A stretch of DNA of 64,000 bases, taken from Streptomyces mangrovi. Its GTDB lineage: Bacteria; Actinomycetota; Actinomycetes; Streptomycetales; Streptomycetaceae. Positions 58,951 through 64,000 of the stretch are shown one piece after another; within the stretch, counting starts at the first letter, position 1, and each line of letters begins with the position of its first letter. The DNA is taken from positions 124,001 through 188,000 of the forward strand of contig NZ_FOSG01000009.1 in NCBI RefSeq assembly GCF_900114215.1, read 5' to 3'. A program made the translations under genes and the position numbers. The notes under the pieces were generated by a model. The model was not told where the DNA came from. It saw nothing but the letters and a program-made list of their open reading frames with translations, and searched no databases.

Positions 58951-58990
58951 TGCGGTGCGGTGCGGTGCGGTGCGGTGCGGTGCGGTGCGG
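58951..58990. repeat. Pentanucleotide tandem repeat (TGCGG)8
   Basis: Eight uninterrupted copies of TGCGG lie 18 bases before the Asp-box lipoprotein start codon (reverse strand), in its leader or promoter. A unit not divisible by three outside the coding region can change spacing by slippage. Confidence 0.9.
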
Positions 58991-59126
58991 CGCCGTCGGC
59001 CAATCTACGACGACCGCCACCGGGCCCGGCGTGGAGGGCGCGGCAGACCCCGCCCGTACGCGGCGCCGCCCCGGCCGGGGGCCGGGGCGGCGGAGGGGGC
59101 GGCGGTCCCCTGACTCGGAGAGGACC

Positions 59127-59534
59127 TCAGAGGGTCGCCAGCAGCTCGTTGCAGGCCTGCTCGCAGCGACGGCAGGCCTCGGCGCAGATGCGGCAGTGCT
59201 CGTGCATGTCGGCGTGGCGCTCGCACTCCTCCGCGCAGGACTTGCAGACCATGGCGCAGGCCTGGAGCTGGGTGCGGGTGATGTTGGCGTCGTAGCCGGT
59301 GTGCCGGGACAGGATCTTGCCGGTGGCCTCGCAGATGTCCGAGCAGTCCAGGTTGGTGCGGATGCACTTGCGCAGCTCGGCGACCATGTCCTCCGACAGG
59401 CAGGCGTCCGCGCACGCCGTACAGGCCTGCGAGCAGTCGAAGCACTCGGCGATGCAGCGTTCCATGGCCTCGCGGTTCACACCGCCGAGGTCGGCCGGGT
59501 AGGTGCGCAGCATCTCGCTGACCATCGTCGTCAC
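59127..59534 (-). CDS. Cys-rich four-helix-bundle copper-binding protein (Csp/DUF326-like)
   Basis: 135 residues from a GTG with GGGGACA upstream. It has 18 Cys, mostly in C-x3-C, C-x2-C and C-x-x-x-C turns along helices (ERCIAECFDCSQACTACADAC, RKCIRTNLDCSDIC, QACAMVCKSCAEEC, HCRICAEACRRCEQAC), as in the cytosolic Csp3 copper storage proteins that hold many Cu(I) ions per bundle. There is no signal peptide or Tat motif, so a cytosolic store is favoured. It stands in a metal-related block with DUF305 and the Asp-box lipoprotein, all on the same strand. Confidence 0.88.
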   Translation of the reverse strand: MTTMVSEMLRTYPADLGGVNREAMERCIAECFDCSQACTACADACLSEDMVAELRKCIRTNLDCSDICEATGKILSRHTGYDANITRTQLQACAMVCKSCAEECERHADMHEHCRICAEACRRCEQACNELLATL

Positions 59535-59657
59535 GGTTGTCCCCTTTCACATGGTTCCGTTCGATCCCGCGGGCCTGTCCGGATGTGGCGCAGGCTCCGC
59601 GGTGCCGTGCGAACGGGTAACACCCGAAAGCGGTGCGTAAACCGGGAATCGGGGCAA

Positions 59658-59684
59658 TCGGGGTCCGCGTCGTGCGGACCCCGA
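59658..59684 (-). terminator. Terminator of the DUF305 gene
   Basis: Perfect 11-base arms (59658-59668 and 59674-59684) with a 5-base loop, 15 bases beyond the reverse-strand stop codon at 59700, separating DUF305 from the Csp gene. Confidence 0.65.
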
Positions 59685-59699
59685 CTCCCCGCACCGGTT

Positions 59700-60365
59700 C
59701 TACTTCCGGCCGAGCAGCTCGTCCATCGTGTCGATCTCGGCGTTCTGGGCGGTGATGATGTCGTCCGCCATGGCCTTCGCCGGGCCGTAGGAGCCGTTCT
59801 CCCTCTGGTCCTCGGCCATGGCCACCGCACCCTCGTGGTGCTCGATCATCATCTCCAGGAAGGCGGTGTCGAACGCCTTGCCGGAGGACTTCTCCAGCTC
59901 CGCCATCTCCTCGGGGGTCATCATCCCGCTCATCCCGTGGGAGCCGTGACCGGAGTGGTCCATCTCGTCCATGCCCTCCGTCTCCGGGGGCACCGGCTCG
60001 CCCCAGGACTCCAGCCATGCGGACATGGTCTCGATCTCCGGGTCCTGGGCCTTCCTGATCTCGGCCGCCAGGTCCCTGACCTCCCGCGAGGCCGCCCGGG
60101 TCTCGGCCATCTCGGCCATCACCACCGCCTGCCGGTGGTGGGGGATCATCCCCTGGGCGAAGGAGACGTCGGCGGCGTTGTGGGAGCCGGCCGAGGCCGG
60201 GGCGGAGGAGCCCGCGGCGGGCTTGTCGTCGTGAGCGCCGGGGCCGGTGGGGGAGGGCTCCTGGGAACCGCAGGCGGCCAGGACGGCGGCGGCGGTCGCG
60301 GTGGCCGCCGCGAGGGCGGCGCGGCGCACGGCGAAACGGTGTGCGGCGAAACGGTGTGCGGTCAT
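59700..60365 (-). CDS. DUF305 lipoprotein, tandem HH-motif domains
   Basis: 221 residues. The signal ends in the lipobox AAVLAACGS. Two DUF305 halves follow: NAADVSFAQGMIPHHRQAVVMAEM (~65-88) and FDTAFLEMMIEHHEGAVAMAED (~165-186), each with the His-His pair of the family. A Met/His/Gly-rich segment between them (GMDEMDHSGHGSHGMSGMM) is a likely Cu/Ag-binding patch. DUF305 proteins are four-helix, ferritin-like and often lie in copper or mercury clusters. An outside, lipid-anchored metal scavenger is expected. The signal region has a 15-base duplication coding AHRFA twice. Confidence 0.87.
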   Translation of the reverse strand: MTAHRFAAHRFAVRRAALAAATATAAAVLAACGSQEPSPTGPGAHDDKPAAGSSAPASAGSHNAADVSFAQGMIPHHRQAVVMAEMAETRAASREVRDLAAEIRKAQDPEIETMSAWLESWGEPVPPETEGMDEMDHSGHGSHGMSGMMTPEEMAELEKSSGKAFDTAFLEMMIEHHEGAVAMAEDQRENGSYGPAKAMADDIITAQNAEIDTMDELLGRK

Positions 60366-60474
60366 GGTGATGCGAACTCCTGCTGGGGAGGGAAGCCCCG
60401 AAGGGGGGCGGGATACGGGCGCGTCGCGCGCGGCGCCGGCTCCCGGACGGGGCGGCTGCCGCGCGGAGGCGCGC

Positions 60475-60918
60475 CTATATGCGCAGGAGTTGCAGTTCGC
60501 TCAGCGATGGGGGAGCGCGGCCGGAGAAGGCCGCCGAGGGGGCCCGCCCCGCAAAGGGCGACTCCGCCGCCGGGGCGACGGCGGAGGCTGGGGGCACCGG
60601 CAGGACGGGCAGGCCGGAGGTGCCCACGGCCGCGCAGGTGGCGTCGGCGTGGTCCGGGTGCCCGTTCGTCCCGTGGTCCGGATGCGCACAGGCGCTGCTC
60701 GCGACACTGCCGGGGGAGCCGTACGCGGCGGCGTCCGCGTCCGCGGGCATCGCGTGGCCGGCCGCGGGCGCGCCGTGAGGAGCGTTCGACGGGGCGGTCG
60801 CTCCGGCCGGAGCCAGGCCGTGCATGGCCACCACTCCGGTCAGCACCGCCAGAACCAGCAGCACCGTGCGGACCCGGGCCCGGTGGGGGCGGGTCGGTGG
60901 GTGCGGTCGCCGGTTCAC
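60475..60918 (-). CDS. DUF6153 family membrane/secreted protein
   Basis: 147 residues from a GTG. One N-terminal helix (TVLLVLAVLTGVVAMHGLAP) with the MHGL motif is typical of DUF6153. Then come a His/Ala-rich stretch (PHGAPAAGHAMPAD), two Cys in ASSACAHPDHGTNGHPDHADATCAAVG, and a hydrophobic Pro/Ala-rich tail. The paired HPDHG/HPDHA around Cys suggest metal binding, but no function is known. It lies directly upstream of the DUF305 gene on the same strand, 109 bases apart, and belongs to the same metal-related block. Confidence 0.78.
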   Translation of the reverse strand: MNRRPHPPTRPHRARVRTVLLVLAVLTGVVAMHGLAPAGATAPSNAPHGAPAAGHAMPADADAAAYGSPGSVASSACAHPDHGTNGHPDHADATCAAVGTSGLPVLPVPPASAVAPAAESPFAGRAPSAAFSGRAPPSLSELQLLRI

Positions 60919-61050
60919 GCGGACATTCTACGGACGCGCCGTCACGGAGGCCTGGAGCGGGGTGAGGCGGGCGGCGAGCGGGGTGGTCTCGGACCTGTCG
61001 TCCGGTTCACGGCTCGCCCGCCACACCCGGCACGCCGCGCGGGAGCGGCG

Positions 61051-62433
61051 TCAGCCGGGCCTGATGTTGTGGTTGAGCCGGAAGACGTTGCCGGGGTCGT
61101 ACTCGGCCTTGACCGCGGCCAGCCGCCGGTGGTTGTCCGGCCCGAACCCGGCGACCACGCGGTCCTCGCCCTCGTGCCCGATGAAGTTGAGGTAGACCGC
61201 GCCGGTCGACCAGGGCCCGACGTCCGCGCGTACGTCGTGGGCCCACCGCCTGACGCGCTCGTCGTCGGCCGGGTCCTCCCACAGCCCGAAGGGATGGACC
61301 ACCCACGGCGCCCGCCGCCAGGGGATCGGGTGGTCTCCGGAGCCCCGCGTGACCGAGCCGCCCTGGGGGAAGAGCACGTGCTGGGAGGGCGAGGGCACGA
61401 GCAGATCGGCGGCGCGGGCGCAGAAGGCGTCCACGGCCGGGTCCGGGAAGGAGGCCAGGTACTCGGCCGACCAGTAGTTCCGGTAACCGGGCGGGTCGTC
61501 GAGCATGCACTGCAGGTCGGCGTAGGACAGTTCGGTGATCATCTCGGCGTCGTGGTCCATGTCGAGCATGGGCTCGGCGACATCGCGCATCTCCTGCATG
61601 CCGCCCGCGTACGTGATCAGCACAGCGCAGGCGAGCTTCCCGGCCATGTCCGCGGGGACGAACTCCTCGGGCGGCGCGGTCAGGTAGATGAGCCCCCCGC
61701 CGACCTCGTCCGGGGCGGACTCCAGGAAGTCGCGGTAGACCCGCGCCACATCCGGTCCCGCCTCGGGCCGCCACATCAGCAGGGCCGCGGTCACCTCCGG
61801 AAGCGGGTGCAGCCGCAGGGTGAGCGAGGTGGCCACGCCGAAGTTGCCGCCACCCCCGTGCAGCGCCCAGAACAGCTCCGGATTCTCCTCCTCGCTCGCG
61901 CGCACGGTGCGGCCGTCCGCGGTGACCAGCTCGGCGGACAGCAGGTTGTCGCTCGCCAGCCCGAACCTGCGGTCCAGCCAGCCCGAGCCGCCGCCCAGCA
62001 CGAACCCGCCCACCCCGGTGGTGGAGACCCGGCCGCCGGTCGTCGCCAGACCGTACGGCTCGGTGGCCCGGTCCAGGTGGCTCATGACGGCGCCGCCGCC
62101 GACCCGCGCGGTGCGCCTGCCGGGGTCGACCACGACCGTGTGCATGCGCCGCAGGTCGACGACGACGCCGCCCTCGGTCAGGGCCATGCCCGCGACGCTG
62201 TGCCCGCCGCCGCGGACCGCGATCTCCAGACCGCCGGCCCGCCCGAACCGGATCGCCTCGGCGACATCGCGTTCGGTCTCGCACTGGGCGATGACGGCGG
62301 GACGCCGGTCGATCATCGCGTTGAAGACAGTGCGGGCCTGGTCGTAGGGCGCGTCGCCGGGAGTGATGACATCGCCGGCGAAGCCGGCGCGGAGGTCGGT
62401 GAGGGCTGTTCCGCCCACGCTGCGGGACACCAT
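61051..62433 (-). CDS. FAD-binding oxidoreductase with BBE domain
   Basis: 460 residues from the ATG at 62433, with AAGGGGGG upstream; the frame is open far beyond but without family match. The FAD_binding_4 part has VRGGGHSVAGMALTEGGVVVDL, where His is the likely 8-alpha FAD link, and TTGGRVSTTGVGGFVLGGGSGWLDRRFGLASDNL, LFWALHGGGGNFGVATSL. The C-terminal BBE motif is YDPGNVFRLNHNI. The second bicovalent Cys of the berberine-bridge group is not evident, so the FAD is probably attached once. Members oxidise alcohols or secondary metabolites. No cluster is near, so the substrate is unknown. Confidence 0.88.
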   Translation of the reverse strand: MVSRSVGGTALTDLRAGFAGDVITPGDAPYDQARTVFNAMIDRRPAVIAQCETERDVAEAIRFGRAGGLEIAVRGGGHSVAGMALTEGGVVVDLRRMHTVVVDPGRRTARVGGGAVMSHLDRATEPYGLATTGGRVSTTGVGGFVLGGGSGWLDRRFGLASDNLLSAELVTADGRTVRASEEENPELFWALHGGGGNFGVATSLTLRLHPLPEVTAALLMWRPEAGPDVARVYRDFLESAPDEVGGGLIYLTAPPEEFVPADMAGKLACAVLITYAGGMQEMRDVAEPMLDMDHDAEMITELSYADLQCMLDDPPGYRNYWSAEYLASFPDPAVDAFCARAADLLVPSPSQHVLFPQGGSVTRGSGDHPIPWRRAPWVVHPFGLWEDPADDERVRRWAHDVRADVGPWSTGAVYLNFIGHEGEDRVVAGFGPDNHRRLAAVKAEYDPGNVFRLNHNIRPG

Positions 62434-63056
62434 GTCGCCCCCCTTTTTTCGTCGGGGCACCGGTCGGACCTCACCTTCCACCGTAGCCCCGGGCGGGACG
62501 GAGCGGTACATCCCGCCGATGGACCCGGGCGGGAGGAGCGGTGGATCAGACGGGCGGGGGAGGAACACGGTGTTCGTCGGGACAGCCCGCGCGGCTCTCG
62601 GAACCGATGATGACGGCGCCGATGTCCGGGCGGGTGTCTGCCATCCCTCGACGTTCCCGGAAGGAGCCGGATACCGGGGGCGCCGCGGCTCCCGGCCGGA
62701 ACAGCCCGTTGGGCCGCCCGGCGTGCCGGGAGCGCCGGTGTGCCACTCGACCGGCGTTCCGTGCTCACGGGTGAGGCCGCGGCACCGTGGGACGGGAGCT
62801 CCAACTCGACTCCGTACGACTCGGCCTGACACGGGGCCAGGGCGAGGCGCCGGGTCGGCCCGCGGTCGGCGGCAGCGGCCCGCCCCACTCGTGGAGGGCC
62901 CCGGTCGGCAGGGTGCCGCGCGGAGGGGGAGCGGCCGGCGCGGGAAGGAAATCCCCTGCTCCGCACGCCTTTTGCGGCGTTCCGGAAAACTCCCTTGTTT
63001 GGGTGGCGAGTTCATGGCAATGCGCTTCTTTGAAGACGACAAGGAGGTACCCAGAC
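62434..63056. other. Gene-free divergent gap, BBE oxidoreductase/GlsB
   Basis: About 620 bases. All frames are Arg/Pro/Gly strings; one 32-codon reverse frame near 62550-62645 lacks a usable ribosome site. TACGGT on the reverse strand at 62480-62485 may be the -10 of the oxidoreductase, with a weak -35. Near 62950-63050 the DNA becomes more A+T-rich, probably the GlsB promoter. No repeat or long hairpin was seen. Confidence 0.4.
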
Positions 63057-63338
63057 ATGGGCATCATCGCGTGGATTCTCATCGGTCTGCTCGCCGGAGC
63101 GATCGCCAAAGCCCTCATGCCGGGCAAGGACCCGGGCGGCATCCTCGTCACGATGCTGATCGGTATCGTGGGCGGCCTTCTCGGCGGTTTCCTCGGCAAG
63201 GTGATATTCGGCGTCGATTCGATCGACGGATTCTTCGATCTCTCCACCTGGATCGCCGCCATCATCGGCTCGGTCATCGTTCTGGCCGTCTACCGGGCCG
63301 TGACCGGCCGCGGCAACCGCCGCCACGTCCACGCCTGA
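63057..63338 (+). CDS. GlsB/YeaQ/YmgE family small membrane stress protein
   Basis: 93 residues with an ideal AAGGAGG ribosome site 9 bases before the ATG. Three helices: GIIAWILIGLLAGAIAKAL, ILVTMLIGIVGGLLGGFLGKV, and WIAAIIGSVIVLAVYRAV. PGKDPGGILVTMLIGIVGGLLGG is the Gly-rich family signature. These proteins are induced by general stress, but their mechanism is unknown. The tail is basic and His-rich (RGNRRHVHA). It is transcribed alone and followed by a long perfect hairpin. Confidence 0.88.
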   Translation: MGIIAWILIGLLAGAIAKALMPGKDPGGILVTMLIGIVGGLLGGFLGKVIFGVDSIDGFFDLSTWIAAIIGSVIVLAVYRAVTGRGNRRHVHA

Positions 63339-63457
63339 CCCGGTACGGGTCCTCCGGACATGTGGTGGCCGGTGACCGACCCGTCGCAGCACCGGCCGGC
63401 CGGCGTGGTGCCGCGAGCCCTTCGGACCGGAACCGCCGACCGGCTCGCGGGTGATTC

Positions 63458-63505
63458 GCGCACCCCCGGCGGTCCGCTCATCACAGCGGACCGCCGGGGG
63501 TGCGC
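63458..63505. repeat. Long perfect hairpin after the GlsB gene
   Basis: 21-base perfect arms (63458-63478 and 63485-63505) with the 6-base loop CATCAC, 120 bases past the GlsB stop codon, in the convergent gap before the methyltransferase gene. There is no T-run on the plus strand. A two-way terminator is likely, but the stem is unusually long. Confidence 0.75.
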
Positions 63506-63636
63506 CGTGCGCTCCGCGCACTTGACTCCGGCCGAGACCCGCCGGGAGGAAAGGCGGGAAAGGGGAGTCCGGCCGGACGGCCCGGATCGTGGAGCGTTTT
63601 TCCTTCTTCGGTCCACCCGCGCCGACCGGAGAATTG

Positions 63637-63675
63637 TCCGGTGCGGAATTACCCTCCCGGGAATTCCGCACCGGA
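63637..63675. terminator. Hairpin near the methyltransferase 3' end
   Basis: Perfect 14-base arms (63637-63650 and 63662-63675) with an A+T-containing inner part and an 11-base loop, 54 bases beyond the reverse-strand stop codon at 63729. It probably ends that transcript. Confidence 0.6.
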
Positions 63676-63728
63676 AATCCGTCGCCCCGCCCGGCGGGAG
63701 ACGGCCCCGGTGTCCGGGCGGCCCGGAG

Positions 63729-64000
63729 TCAGGGCTTGCGGGCGACCGCGGCGTAGCAGGCCGCCTCGGCGTCGCTGACGTCGCCGAAGGTCTGGCCGGG
63801 GTCGGGACGCCAGCGGTGGGAGGTGGTGATCCCCGGCTCGAACAGCTCCCAGCCGCTGAAGAACCGGGTGAACTCCTCCCGGGTGCGGGCCTGTCCGGGG
63901 GTTCCCGAGGCGCGGTAGGCCTCGGTGAGGCGGGCGATGCCCTCCGGGTCGAAGTCGGGGGTGACATGGCTGATGGCCAGGGTGCTGCCGGACGGCAGCG
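63729..64000 (-). CDS. SAM-dependent methyltransferase (DUF574/Methyltransf_19), 5' part outside window
   Basis: The last ~90 codons are visible. LPSGSTLAISHVTPDFDPEGIARL, then YRASGTPGQARTREEFTRFFSGWELFEPGI and VSDAEAACYAAVARKP at the end are a good match to the C-terminal part of the streptomycete S-adenosylmethionine-dependent methyltransferases formerly DUF574. The catalytic and SAM loop (D-x-G-x-G) lie beyond the right edge. The substrate is unknown. It converges with the GlsB gene across two hairpins. Confidence 0.85.
   Translation of the reverse strand, partial: LPSGSTLAISHVTPDFDPEGIARLTEAYRASGTPGQARTREEFTRFFSGWELFEPGITTSHRWRPDPGQTFGDVSDAEAACYAAVARKP

Noticed and set aside
62550..62645. 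A 32-codon reverse frame beginning MADTRPDIGAVIIG
   Set aside because: Its AGGG lies directly against the ATG, there is no family match that I recognise, and nothing nearby supports translation.

Overview
The window is high-GC actinobacterial DNA. Its GTG/ATG starts with GGAGG-type ribosome sites, its third-position GC bias and its gene content (DUF6421, DUF6643, DUF6153, BTAD and ROK regulators, a BldB-like protein, an Rpf muralytic enzyme with a ydaO-type leader, monomeric NADP isocitrate dehydrogenase) point to Streptomyces or a very close relative. No species can be named from sequence alone. No tRNA, rRNA, CRISPR array, insertion sequence or phage gene was recognised. Most long antisense frames are GC artefacts.

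Left part (1-16.1 kb): a cut M56 peptidase with DUF5134; VOC, GNAT and GDPD genes; a three-gene operon of DUF6421, a short-chain dehydrogenase and a threonine aldolase-like PLP enzyme, ended by two strong hairpins; PlsC; DUF4395 divergent from a thioredoxin; a flavin reductase; etfBA; a LacI repressor divergent from a ROK sugar kinase with a perfect palindrome between them; a TmrB-type kinase fused to a Nudix hydrolase; and an M20 dipeptidase.

Middle (16.2-44.9 kb): a geranylgeranyl-reductase-type flavoprotein followed by a decayed TetR remnant; a BTAD regulator divergent from a ROK repressor; a HATPase plus BldB-like pair; a DeoR regulator coupled to a broken SRPBCC gene; a very large membrane protein with a serine-hydrolase motif; a beta-helix/AAA ATPase fusion; an Rv1733c-like protein, a universal stress protein and phosphoketolase, which together recall hypoxia/dormancy loci; a GAF regulator; MOSC, DUF6643, TerD, Asp/Glu racemase, O-antigen-ligase-like and Nudix genes; and a 3-hydroxybutyrate module (dehydrogenase, GAF/PucR regulator, MHS transporter).

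Right part (44.9-64 kb): a 760-base leader with a Crp-type box and a c-di-AMP (ydaO) riboswitch before an Rpf-LysM-SLT cell-wall enzyme; icd; a TetR-controlled dehydrogenase/phosphatase unit; an ion and membrane-stress block (DUF1622 pair, DUF421, SPW, a PCu(A)C-like lipoprotein, two atypical channels, a Na+/H+-type antiporter); a copper/metal block (Asp-box lipoprotein, Csp-type Cys-rich four-helix protein, DUF305, DUF6153); a BBE-type flavoprotein; a GlsB-like stress protein; two long hairpins; and a cut SAM-dependent methyltransferase.
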